Source: Anopheles merus
Lineage: Eukaryota > Arthropoda > Insecta > Diptera > Culicidae
DNA length: 64,000 nucleotides
Assembly: GCF_017562075.2 (NCBI RefSeq)
Contig: NC_054084.1
Coordinates: 18,660,889 to 18,724,888, forward strand
Reading direction: 5' to 3'
Shown: piece by piece, positions 11,638 to 24,700 of the stretch
How the letters are laid out: the number at the start of each line of letters is the position of its first letter
Numbering within the stretch: position 1 is the stretch's first letter
Notes under the pieces: generated by a model
Told to the model about the DNA's origin: nothing
Databases searched by the model: none
What the model saw: the letters and a program-made list of their open reading frames with translations, nothing else
Made by a program: the position numbers and the translations under genes

Positions 11638-12757
11638 AGTTTAGATTGTGCAAGAGTTAAAGTTTGTGTAACATGTCAGCACTTTGGAAAAAGAAGATAA
11701 AAGTGTGATAAAAGCGTTCAAAATCAAATCCAAATAGACAACAATTCCTGACAACAATGGTAATTCCTCGACATTAAAGTATTCGTTCATTTACTAAGAG
11801 TTCAGTACCATCAGCAGTCGATCGTTGGCAATGACTAACGAGACTTATCTTAACTTAACTTCTTAACGATTTAACGATCATTGGACATAAAATGTTGAGA
11901 TCTTGGATCTTTCGATTTGAAAACATATATAACATATTGAAAACATAATATATAAAAAAGATAAAAGGAAAAAAACTGAACTAATGGTGATCAATGCTCA
12001 GAAGCTTAACTACAAAGCTAGATGGCTAACGGGGTTGTCCATTTGTTTGAAAGAGCTCCAGCATATCTCTATATCTATGTCAGGATGAAAAGAAGAAGCA
12101 CTCTAGACTTAGGCTCTGGTGGCTGAATAGGCTTATTGCATCCGCTATAAAGATCGCTCACAAAGATAAAGATAAAGAGCGTAGATGGATGCTGCATGGT
12201 GCTATATCTCAGACCTACAATACAATTCCGTAGTTTATTCTGAAATCTGTATCGATTTGACAATATTTGTCAATAAATTCGATAAGGGTTGATGTCATGT
12301 TTCAGGTCCTATGCATGAAAGATGGTATTGTTTGAATAGTTTTGAGAGCCTTTGGCTCCAACGGAGTTCTTTCGCCTCTTAGGCATGAAAGATGCATTCA
12401 TGTTCAATTCATGTGTTCTTGAAAACTGATCCATTTTTTCTTATTTCAAACAACGAAGCGCTGAAGAAAATCAAGCTATAATACTGCAATAATAATCATC
12501 CAAATAAGGACGAACAAATAATTTTGTTTGCTAATTACTGCGGTAATTCAATTATTCTAAACCTAGCTAATGGCTACCAACGCTACCTTGCATTGGTGAA
12601 AGGTAGATTAGCCTTTACCCAAGCAACCTTGGCGGTAGACGCGGAATAGAAAAGCATAAAAAAAACAACAAAACAGTTCACCAGTTGGAAAAGTAAATTT
12701 CCCCATCTGCGCTGACCTTGTCCGAATGAGCGTGTGTACCGGTGCCCAGCGTACACC
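11638..12757. other. Intergenic stretch, nothing assigned
   Basis: No credible gene. A near-repeat GCATGAAAGATG occurs at about 12312 and 12383, with a small palindrome GAGCCTTTGGCTCC between; this may be an eroded transposon fragment, but I could not define its ends. Confidence 0.3.
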
Positions 12758-12767
12758 GGTGGCGCTA
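12758..12767 (+). promoter_or_regulatory. CTCF-like core (GGTGGCGCTA)
   Basis: The 10-bp core is identical to the one in the stronger site at 15191-15206. Its upstream half (ACACC) departs from the consensus CCACCA. It may be a weaker insulator site or a coincidence. Confidence 0.3.
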
Positions 12768-15190
12768 CCGTATTGCACACCATCCTTTCTCTGCCCGCAC
12801 GAAAGTGATCAAACCGTGCTTGCGTGAAAGACGCAACGTGTGCAGCGGCGGTTCTCCCATTAGCCGCGATACATCGCGTACACTTCACAAAAGTAAACAA
12901 ATCCATCCATCAAAGCTGGAAGCGCAGTAATAGAGGTAGTCGTTTTCCGCTGTCATCGTTAGCATCGATCTGTCAGCCTGCCGTGATGGCAACGCATCGT
13001 TTGTTGTTTTGTTTTTGCGCTGCCAATTTCGTTAGATGGACAGCAAACACGTTGCAGCGCACGCAAACGCCCGTTGCGCCCGTTGCGGGTAAAGGCTGCT
13101 GATGAAGGTATTTTTGTTTGTTTTCCGTAAATGAAACTTCCTTTTTTTGTTTCTTCGTCTAATAATGCTGCCCAAAGCCGCAAGTTCATTCGGTGCCAAC
13201 TGGTGCAAACTTTTGAATACGCTTGCCTGATTTAATGACTTGTGGGGCGAACATTTGCGCTAAAAGGTGCGCACACGGAAGGACAAACGCGCGGGTACAG
13301 GCGTCTTCCGAACGCTTGTTGGTGGCCTCCCCGGAACGGTGACTAATAGTAGCAAGCGCGTCGGTGCGAATGTAGATGCTGCGCTGTTGCTTGGCGTTTC
13401 GAAAGTCTCAGCTGCGGTAGGCAGATCGAATGTAGACCAACATCATAATTCATGAGTGACTTTGGCTTTTTGTTGTGGTAGTCTTCTCTTTCTTCAGCGT
13501 TACACTCACTTCTCTGTGCAGCTCATCGGGAGATGCAATCACCTCAAGGACGGCGAGTTGGTGTTTGGGTGGCCTCACAACAAATCAACAAACGGTGGAT
13601 TCAAAAGTGTTTTTTTATTTAGCTTTTATTGTGTATGCAAGTGGAATACACTTCATGCTTGGAACATATTTATCACACAAAAATCGAGTTATTCTCATTT
13701 TAATTTGAAAAGATTGTGACATAATGACACAATGACATGACTTGTTTTTTTAGATTTGTATGAACAGAATAAATTGTGGCAATATTTTAACATAAAATCG
13801 AGATAAAAGATCAAATCCTCTTTGGTGACTACATTAAAAATAATAAAAAATATATTATTATAACTAATACAATTACGATTATAAATCAGTAGGTCAATTA
13901 AACAATATTGTTAATATAATGAACCAATGATTAATGATACTCTTCTATCCTGTTTCAGATTGTTTAACCACTTTTAGCATCTCTTCGACTTTGACTGCTC
14001 TATTAACTCTTTCCGTAACCGTCTTCTTTCTTCTAATCCCTCTAATTCTTCTTTATAGTTTTCTTTTACTATCTTCTTTTTTAAAGTTTATGATAGTCTC
14101 TTTGCGCTCTTCCCGTTTTTTTTTCTTTTTGTTACGCAAGGCTTAGTTTAGATCGTAAAAGATTTTTTTATTGTTATTAATTTATTTTAAGTATTTGTTA
14201 TTAACCCTTAATGGCGGATATTTAGAGTTTGATGAATGAAATAAATGAAATTACAAATTTTCTCAATAAATTAAAAATACTTTCAAAAGTACAAACAAAT
14301 GTTGCTAAAACTAATAAAACAAACAAGCAACATGTTTATCATTTCTTTTTATTTTAAGCATCAAATTCCTTCCGCCGAGCTATTATGATAGGAATTTTAA
14401 TTTTATTACGAGCACAACATTCTTTTCCTTTGCTTCGTAAACCATATCATGGCTGTTCTAATGGCGAACTGAATGATGTCAATCTTTTGTCAAAGCTTGT
14501 TAGTTCTAGAGCGCATTCTGCCTGCTCATTAGCATAAGCTGCTAATATCTAGCCGTTTGCCAATTCCCATTACTTATAATGATTGAGCGAGGCAAAGCGT
14601 TGTAGCTTTTTGCCCAATTCGACTCTGTTATTTCTTCTTTTTCTTCTTCTTCTTCATCCTCCCTCCCAGTTAATATGAGAAAATGTCACAAATTATTTTA
14701 ATGGCCGATGATATACATCTAATTTTTCTTTTCTAGTCGTGTATTATTTCATCCACCGGTCGTTTCCTTCTTTATGGTTCCGCCGTTGGCACCTTTGGCG
14801 AGCAGGGAAATGGGTTTAGATCAACCCTTCGCGATAAAACAACGAGGTGAGATGGGTGGAGTGAATGAACGGTGTGCTATTAAAAACAAACCAGCCCCAT
14901 CTGCAGGGAAATAAAATTTGAAGGAAGTGAGGATTCTTTTCAAAACCAAACAAAAGACAAAAAAACGGACGAATTCTCCACATGAGGCGTTCTTAGGAAC
15001 AGTTTGTACGATGCTCGCGGTTGGAACGAGGAACGAGGTGTGTCGTTTTATCGTTTCCCTGCCAATGCACAATGGGCAGTTTAGAACAAATCTCGGGATA
15101 AAATTATTTTTGCAGAAATTGTTTGTTTTTATCGTTTGTAGTAAAGAGTTATGATAGTAAATAACATTTTATATGTAGTTCGCATCCATA
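12768..15190. other. Intergenic stretch, AT-rich from about 13.6 to 14.4 kb
   Basis: No protein family recognised in any frame. There is a CTT/TTC-rich pyrimidine tract at about 14633-14657. Otherwise I see nothing to report. Confidence 0.35.
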
Positions 15191-15206
15191 CCACCAGGTG
15201 GCGCTA
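15191..15206 (+). promoter_or_regulatory. CTCF-like insulator motif
   Basis: CCACCAGGTGGCGCTA matches the CTCF core CCAC-N-AGGTGGCGCTA used in Drosophila and other animals over its whole length. It stands alone in AT-rich DNA, which makes such a GC-rich 16-mer more noticeable. CTCF binding can mark domain boundaries; occupancy is not shown by sequence. Confidence 0.5.
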
Positions 15207-18200
15207 CATAAAATAGTGTTTTAAGGGACCTTTGCTTAATTTTATTAATTTTGTGTGTTTTTTTTTCTTGTATTTGTTGTTTCTAATAGTATAAACCATA
15301 TTAAAATATACTGTAATGTTTTATAATATATGAACAAAACATAATAATTTTGAATAAGATAATATTTTCTGTTTTGTATAGAACAATTGTAGCTAATTTT
15401 CATCACTTTTACTCACAGGTAGTACAAATATTAAAATTTTACATACACAACTTAGGTGGATGCTATTACAAGCTTCTGACGTCTTGTTCATATTTCTAGA
15501 GACATGAATAAAGGCATTTAAATAATTCGCTAGAGCAGGTACATTGAAATAAAGTAGTTCCCAAATTCGTCATGAAAAGCAGCTCATATTGTTAGTCTTT
15601 CAATATTCATCCTATACTTTTCCAAGTCCTGTACTGCCTTCAGAAGGGGTAATAAAACTAAACATTGTATGTTCTTGGTTTTACAACTATCCAAAAAAAT
15701 CAGAGTTCAACGATAGCTACAAACAAAGTATTTACTTCATTAGTAAAGTTAAACTCTGTCTTTGTTTTAGTGCGTGTAGCTACTGATATTGAATTGGTTA
15801 ACGAATCAGAGGAATACAGCTCATTATACAAAATGTCCTTCTGGATGCATTTTCTTTCTTGCAAAATATTCTTTGTAGCATACTCCCCTATATCCTTATA
15901 TTTAGTTTGTCATGACTTTTGGGAGTTTCTTCTCCCAAAGCGCCAATAGATGCTGGTGCATTCATAACGTTTTCCTGTTATTCGTATAATTTCAGAATTA
16001 TTTTCCTTACATCCGTCTATAATCTGGAGTAGGACCAAAAGTTATTTGATTCTAATTTGCTTCATTATATTTAATAATAAAGTTAGGTTAGAATAGAAAT
16101 TTACATATTAGATAAGTACATGAGCTGAAACTAAGATACACAGCTTCGTAATGGAAATTAAAATCACGTAGAATATAGTTTTGTAGAATACACTAAATAC
16201 GCTACACTAGGCTCCTATGGAGCCGCCTAGTTGCGCATGTGTCTGTTTTTAGAAAAAGTTGATGTGATAAAACTTCAATAAAATTCGCGTTCGCAAACTT
16301 TCGCAGAATATTTCTTCACAGATTGATAGTATATATATTACACTATTATGTGACATATATGAGACAACGCCACTCTACGCCACTTCAATAATGGCATCAT
16401 GTCAAAAATTAAAATGATGAAATTTTTTAGCAAGTTTCTTCAGTTATTATCGTTTATTTTTGCATAAAATTAACTTAACTCAAAATCTTTAATGGATTTT
16501 CAAAGCTGACTAAATATCCTTTTTAAAATATCTAAACTTATCAAAATCGGTTTATATTTGAAAAAGTTACAAAGGTTCAAAATTTTCCAAAAAGTGAAAA
16601 ATTTTCTGCGTTTTTTAAACAAATCTCGACTTTGAAAGGTCTTTTCTAGAGAACCAGAAAAGATAAAGAGCTCATATTTGGTATTTTTCTTAGTTTAACC
16701 CTTAGTATTAAAACCTATTATTTGGAATTGCGCTATTACAAAGTTGATTTTTTGAATTTCATCCCGGCAAATGCCCATTGTGCAATGATGCTACCTTCGC
16801 GACATTAGGCAGGGACACCCTGCATTAGCAAACCTATCATATCCGCGGTGGTTTGTGTGGTTAGCGTTTTTTTGTCTGTTTGTGTTCCCTCTTGACCTTC
16901 ACCTGTGCATGGTATCGTGCAGACAAATGCCCTTCCATTCCCAAGAACTCGGAGGCAAAGCTAACAGCTAAAAACAAACCTAAACGTCTGTTGAGTTACG
17001 ATGCCCACAGGGGTTAGACTAAACGTAGTATTAAGGTTCTTTTTTTTTGGTCCAAAATATGTTCATTTTTAAAATAATTTTGACAATCTTGCACGTTTCC
17101 GGTTCGCTTCCGGAGGTCATCGAAGCGATGCAGTTTTTTGTTGCTATCGCTGAGGTGTAGGGTTTAATCCACAAAGTGGGTACGAAGGTCACTCTTGAGT
17201 CATTCGGCTCGAGTAGAAACAGAGAAGATGACTCAAAAGATGCACCCATTGCTTTGTGAGACAGGACGTTCGTTGGATTCTAGGAAAAGGAGAAGTTGAA
17301 GAATGTTTATTTCATGGGAATGATTTTTTCTTCCACTGATGCATTTTTTTCCCCTATCCTTATGCGGGCCGTTCCGACAGGGTATATGTTATTTATCCTT
17401 ACCTTATTAGCCTTTAAGGTAGGATACGGTCAGGTGATTATGGATCCTTCATGGAAAAAAGCGCATACGCTGTTACGTTACGTCATTGCGTAGGGAAAAA
17501 AAGGTGCCGAGAGAAAAGGATCACAAAGGAATGTTGGGCAAAAGGCAAGGAAGCAAGTAAAAGAGGCAGACAAAGAGCAGGCTCATCCTTTTCTCGGTGC
17601 TTACAATCCATCTCCTCGTTTAGACGGTACTGCGCCAGGAGGATTGATAATTGAAAGCCTCTCATACCCATTGCAGCACGTTGAGTGATGAGTATTTCTT
17701 GGTGGAGGGTTTTTTTCCAGATCTTTTTGAAATGCTTTACGCAGCGGAGGTGATGAGAAAATTTTTAATTGAATAAGGATAAGCTCGTGGTAAGGTTTGG
17801 TCCGTTGCGCAATGCATTGTTAGGAAATGTTTTTATTCTATTGACAAAGGTTTATTGGTTACAGGTTTATTTGCGGTTCGTAGGAAAGAGAAGAGATGGC
17901 TTGAACCAAATTAAAGAATGAAAATATATTTTGATGCGTAATTTTTTGAAATTAAATTCTTTAAAGTTTTTGAGCAGTCGAAACATGCAGAAGAACGGTC
18001 AATTTGCATGATTAGTTGAAACAAAAATTGTAGATAAATAATAAATTGTGTAATTACACGAACTAAGTTAGAATATTTTAAATAAATGTAAAAATTATTA
18101 ACGTTAAATTTTATTCTGAAGAAGTACATAAATCTCGAAATTAATATTAATATAAAAACAGAAGATTAAGCAATATATTATAACCAAACAACACAAAGTC

Positions 18201-19913
18201 TTTCAAAACATTGCATGGAATGACTAGTGAGATATAAGTATGGAATTCCATTTGATTTTACTGTTGTTTAAAAAAACATTAATTTATACATCATGTTTGT
18301 ATTTAAATGTTTGATGATTCGATGTGAGCGTAGGATGTGAAAATTGTGATGTGAATTATTAACATGAATTGTTTAAATTGATATATAAATAATGGAGGCC
18401 TTTCCAGTTAATTTAATTTTAATTTTATTTCTTCAATGTTGGATTTATAACATCATTTATTTAAAAAAAATAAAAAGCAACAAAGCCTAAGATGCGAAAG
18501 TGTGATGTAAATGTGTTGCTGATTTAATGAACTATGAAAAAAAAAATGTTGAAAAAACCATAAAAGAGCTAATATCATTTACAATATTTAAAAAACAAAC
18601 AACAAATGTTTGCCAATTGTACAAGATAACAAAAATGGATCGCAATAAAATTGACACCGATACTATCTCGCCTACCGCGATTCCGTTCTGCGTGAACAGC
18701 AACCTGTTGCTCTAATGACTTGTAGTCCATAATTATAGATGGCTCCGTTTTTTTTTTCTCCAGTCCAAAGGCGGCTTCCTTAACAATCTCCTCACCGGTC
18801 ACCCTCCCCCGAACGCGCAAACCTTACCATTCGTGGGCGTAGGATGTGAAAATTAATGGTTTCCCTTTTACGCGTTAGCGACTGTGCGTCGGTACACGGC
18901 ACACAACTGAAACACCCGGGCGAAGAGGAAACTAAATCAAACCCCGGCTCCGATAAGAACTCTTTTATTGGGTGTGATGAAGCGAATTATGTGAAGGAAC
19001 TGAAGGCTTGGAAAAGAGAGAGAGAGAGAGAAAAAAAGCCCGACAACACAAGTAGCATTGGGAAAGAAAAGCATACCGCAAACATAACACCAAACAGACA
19101 CACACACACACACACTGGCTCGTCGGGCAGGCGGTAAGGCCGGCCACCCGGCATACGGTTCGACCGGAAAACTGCCTCTAAGAACCGTAAATTGTGTGAT
19201 GGATTTTTATTTCGTCTTTTTTTCTACTTCTCGCGTATCTTTTTTCTTTCCTATTCAGTTTGTTTTTTGGGAGTTTCTTGTACGAACGCACCGGAACGCT
19301 TGTTCGGGACCATTGACCATTGGTTATGAGCATAATTTAAGTGGGTTTTGTTTCGGAAGGCTATTAATTGTTTTTTTGGTGGTACCTATCTTATCTATTC
19401 AGTTCCCACAGTGAATGGAGCGAAAATGAATGAAAATGGTGTTTTTCTCCTTCAGTGATTCTAACTGGAATTGAAAACGGAAAAATGGGTCGCAGCGTGA
19501 TCTATTACCAGCGGAAGAGCAGATAAGACATTTGTGACATTTGAAGTGAAGTTTTTTCAATTTAAAAATAATTTCCTTCCCATTGCATAATCGAAAGTTG
19601 AATAAACACTCTGTAGGCAAGCTTAAATGTGTTCTCTCTCATAAAAAGATAGCTCCGTTGTTTAAACAATGTGCCCTCTTCCAGCCCTTGAGACTCCACA
19701 TAACTGCAAGCTCGATCAGCATTATTACGACAGTCCAAAAGGGGGCCATCCCTTTGGTTGCCACACTCCGACACACCTTGGATCACATCGATTAGCGCGC
19801 GCTGCAACCGATGGCGATGATGCATCGGTGCATCGAACTCACGGGAAAGCGGTTCACTTTCGTTTGTTCACTCCCGTCACACGCGTGTGCATTACGCGTG
19901 CAATATGTGTCTT
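15207..19913. other. Mostly AT-rich intergenic DNA
   Basis: About 15.2-16.76 and 17.9-18.6 kb are AT-rich, with frames that match nothing I know. The stretch 16.33-16.76 kb has the texture of decayed transposon DNA, but I found no terminal repeats. A GGCTCC-TAT-GGAGCC hairpin lies at about 16210. (GA)n at 19014-19030 and (CA)n at 19099-19116 are short simple repeats. Confidence 0.35.
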
Positions 19914-19930
19914 CCCCCCCCCCCCCCCCC
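19914..19930. repeat. C17 homopolymer
   Basis: Seventeen consecutive C residues. Runs of this length are error-prone in sequencing, so the count may not be exact. Confidence 0.85.
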
Positions 19931-20601
19931 GACCCGTTAGCCGCCAGCCGACGGGGCGATGGGAACGACGATTATCGCAACCAGTTTCCGCGATAACAAT
20001 GTGCCGATAATGACGATGCTGTTGCGGCTGCCAACCCTTTGGCCCAGGCCAAGACGAGTTGTCGGCTGAATTGCCTATTTTCTTCTTGGAAGAGCATTGG
20101 AACACCGTGCGGAGGAAGGGAAGGGAACAAAGCAAAAATGCATTCGGCTCCCAATGGTGTGTGCTCTTGTTTGATTTTCTTTCTAAACTTCTTCACCGAT
20201 TGTTTGTCGTGACGTGAGGTTTGAAGAAACAATCGCTCCCGATGGCAGAAGAAAGTTCGTTACGCATCCATTGATTTGACAATGCGCTGCTGGAGCGTAT
20301 GCGTGCGTGCGTGCGCTTCGCCACTAACGTCACCATAAGTGACGCAAATGAGTTACCGGTAGCTTCGCCACTTTCGTCAAAAATTAGTGTTATAGCTTTT
20401 TTTACAATGCCGAACGTATATGTTTCATAGTAGAGCCCAAAAACTGTGTGATGGATGAGGCAGCAGATTCTTGATACGTATGTTGTTAATTTTTTTTTAA
20501 TTTGGAAAATTGATCAGATAAGATAAAGCCAAATTTTACTTGTATTAATTTTCACAAAATTTAAGTTTGATTAGATAACTTGAATTTAATTATGAATAGT
20601 T

Positions 20602-21598
<997 letters not shown>

Positions 21599-21756
21599 GC
21601 TTTTTAGTTGGCAAAAAAGTTTGAAATTTAGCTGGGTAAGCATACGGTTTTTGTGAATTTTTCAAAAACCGGTCTTTCCATACAAACGTATGGTTTTTAA
21701 TTAAACTATCAGCCAACTATCGAGCGTTCAACTAAAAAGCATGCCAACTAAAAAGC
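21599..21756. mobile_element. Short inverted-repeat element (MITE-like)
   Basis: A perfect 15-bp inverted repeat: GCTTTTTAGTTGGCA (21599-21613) against TGCCAACTAAAAAGC (21742-21756), about 158 bp overall. The motif CAACTAAAAAGC also occurs as a direct repeat at 21729-21740, and inner arms (CCATAC...GTATGG, GGTTTTTGT...CAAAAACC) allow further folding. I could not define a target-site duplication, so the true ends may lie further out. Confidence 0.5.
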
Positions 21757-24700
21757 GTTCAATTATTGAATTATATTTTCAACACACTTTCCTCGTCAAA
21801 TAATCGTGAACGGTAAGGTAGAAAAGATTCTACAAGGCACTTGCTCTGTAAACATTTTCCAAATCTGTTCCTTTGTTCCGTGCGGGTTCTTTCTGTCGCT
21901 ACCCTTAGTTTAATTTCACCTGAAACCAAACGCGGGCGCCTATCTTGCAACCGTCATCGTCCGATTGTGCCGACTGCCCGGGCGGGGTTACCTACCCGGC
22001 GGTGGAAGGAAAGCATTCTGCCGCAGCTAACCCCCGTCAGCACGAGCGGTCTACGGTCATTTCACTTTCGATGCGGAAAAGGGAAGCAGCTCTTGTTTCG
22101 CTTTCGATCAAAAGCATCAACCCCGGGAGCGTTCACCGACCGTGGCCGTTGATTGATCGTCTTTGTTCTTAGAACATTGATCTCACAAGAATTTATAAGA
22201 AAGAAAAAAAAGAGGCATAAAGGGCATTTTGATGATTAAGCGTGAGCATAGTTAGAACCTAATGGATTTATGTTTCGAGTCTTCATTTAATATGATCTTT
22301 CAGAAATGTTTTAAAAATACATCAACATATATAACTGATAGCAACGATTGCGAAAGCATTTAGTTCTTTACAGTTCGCTTACTCTTCCCTCCCTAAAACG
22401 CCGTTGAACTACTTTCGCAATCATTTTCATTCACAATGGTTACACACACACCAGCTGCTCCCGTTTTGCTTCAATCATCATTTGGCAATTTGTCATTGTT
22501 GTTGCGGTGAAAAATTGTTTATCGGCCGGCGGGGTGTAGTGCGTTGTCTTTAGTTTCGTGTCATTTAGAGCATAATTTCCACCGACTACGAAGCGAAAAG
22601 AAAACGATGTCGCAGCTTCAGCTAGGTAAACCCGCGTATGCAACCTGTGTTATGTTTCGTCGTATCTTGCTCGATACGTTAAATCGCTGCACGAGTCATT
22701 TGGAGGTTGCGCTCCAGTTACACTGCAACATACCCTCCCCTACACACACACATGGTGACAAGGCACGCCAATAATGCGTTCGATGCGTTTGTGTCGCTTG
22801 TTTTCCACCCGCAAACCGAACATGGCTGCCTTTCGAAAAAGCGGCACACGCAGCCGGCCTGTGCAGTTGCACTTGAGCAGCAAAAAGCCATAACCAAATG
22901 GCGCTTTCCCGATCGTACATCGGCCTTATGCTTTCGACCGCCCCGCTTTACTGCCTTTGAATAATCTCGTAAAGGAATCGTAAGCGACCCGTTGGTCCCC
23001 TTTTCTTCTTTTCATTTTGCGCGACCATAAAAATGAGCTTTGTATGCATTCTTCTGCGCTCCTCTCTAGCGCCCCTGTTCTGTGAACAACTGATGTGTCC
23101 TTTCTACTGCGGTGTAAATCATTTTCCTCTGCCTTCGCAACGGTTTTGCGAGATTCCCTTTTGGAAAGCAGGTTAATTTTCTCACATTCCACCGTCTCAC
23201 CTTCACCTAATCAATCAAGCAGTGACACTGCACATTCACATGGCCGCCCGGGCTGCATGGAACCGCCGATGACCAATGGCATCGGTCGGTGGGGTCACTC
23301 GGGAGGGTTGTCGCTTGCCCACTGGTGGCAAAGAGGTAGTACGCCGTAGGGAGGCAGCAATTGAGTTGAAACCGATAGCTGCAAGGCTTAGGAAGGCGGC
23401 AGCAGGTGAGTTTGAAGGGTCAAATAAAGGGCCCAGAACATTTGGACCATTTGGATGTCGAGATTGGCAGCAGATGCGTGTCCGATGATTGACGGCGGTA
23501 GATTGGATGGTACTGCGTTGTGAACTGTGAACAATTTGTACCGATCGTCCGTTGTTAATGTAGGCTACGTGAATGAAGGTCAGTCTTTGAGTTCGGTAAG
23601 TAAGACATCGGATAAAGTGCATTTTATGATTTTAAGTTAACATCATCCTAATACTTGTGTCATCCATTTAAACAACCAGTCCTGTAACAGAAAAAATGAG
23701 GTTCGTCGCTTACGAGTCTTTCGTTTTTCTCACGCGCTAAATTAACCGGTTTTCTTCGCCAACACAACCGAAAACCCGCCGACTATTCTTTGATTTAGTT
23801 TATGAAAGCCGGGAAAAATTCCACCTTTCAAAAAGCGCGATGATCGATCAGGCTCGATCCATTACGCGATCGATTTGCGCCACCATCGTTTGACCCTCAT
23901 TATCATAAGTTACGCGCCCGGGAATGACAGGTTCACTGTTGCTCCCGTGACAGCGCGTTACGAAATATGACTGCCGCTAAGTAAGCGCTTAACCCGCCGA
24001 AAGCGTTTTGGTAAAGATTTGGGCTACCTAATCACCGTCGTGGGCTATCGTTTTACACCTGTCCCTCGGCGGCGATTTTTCGACCATCGGCCGATCCCAC
24101 TAGTAGGTCAGACCGCGCTAATCTCGGACCAGTGGGCTCGTAAACAACGGCGCATAATCCATAAATCTCTTCCCCTCCTTCGCTCTCTCTTTCTCTCTGT
24201 GTTGGTTTCGGTTGTGGACTACCTTTAACCTGTCGACGGACGCATGTACCAACACGGCGCGAGCGCATGTGTGATCGTTTCGATAGGGCGATCTCTGTTT
24301 TTGGAGGGTGCGGGCGAATCTGAGCCCACTAGTTGATGTAATATTTTACCGTAGCCGGCTCGTTATGTTGAAAACATAAGGTTTATTATCTTTCTTTGCT
24401 TAATAGATTCATCGCGATTTGCTAAATGTGTTTCTCTTTTCTCTTTGGACCATGTGATGTGATCGCCCACTTACTTGCAGTGATTTATTGGTTTGCCCTT
24501 GTTCGGACTGTGATCAAGATTATGATTTTGCAAAGCAAGGGTGTTGATGAAGATTAACCATTTAAGGGAATAGCAACAGTGTTGTATGATTAAAGTTACA
24601 ATTTAAATGCATAAAATAAAAAAAAAGGTTACACCGTTTAGGAGACGATATAATTGCTAAGCCTCTCGGATTTTTCCTTCAAGCACTGCCTTAATTTGCT

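Noticed and set aside
15665..15949. 94-codon frame in AT-rich DNA
   Set aside because: Starts at TTG, no recognised domain; possibly transposon debris but nothing supports it.
22992..23002. Eleven-base match to the start of miR-133 (TTGGTCCCCTT)
   Set aside because: The match stops after the first half and no foldback partner is visible.
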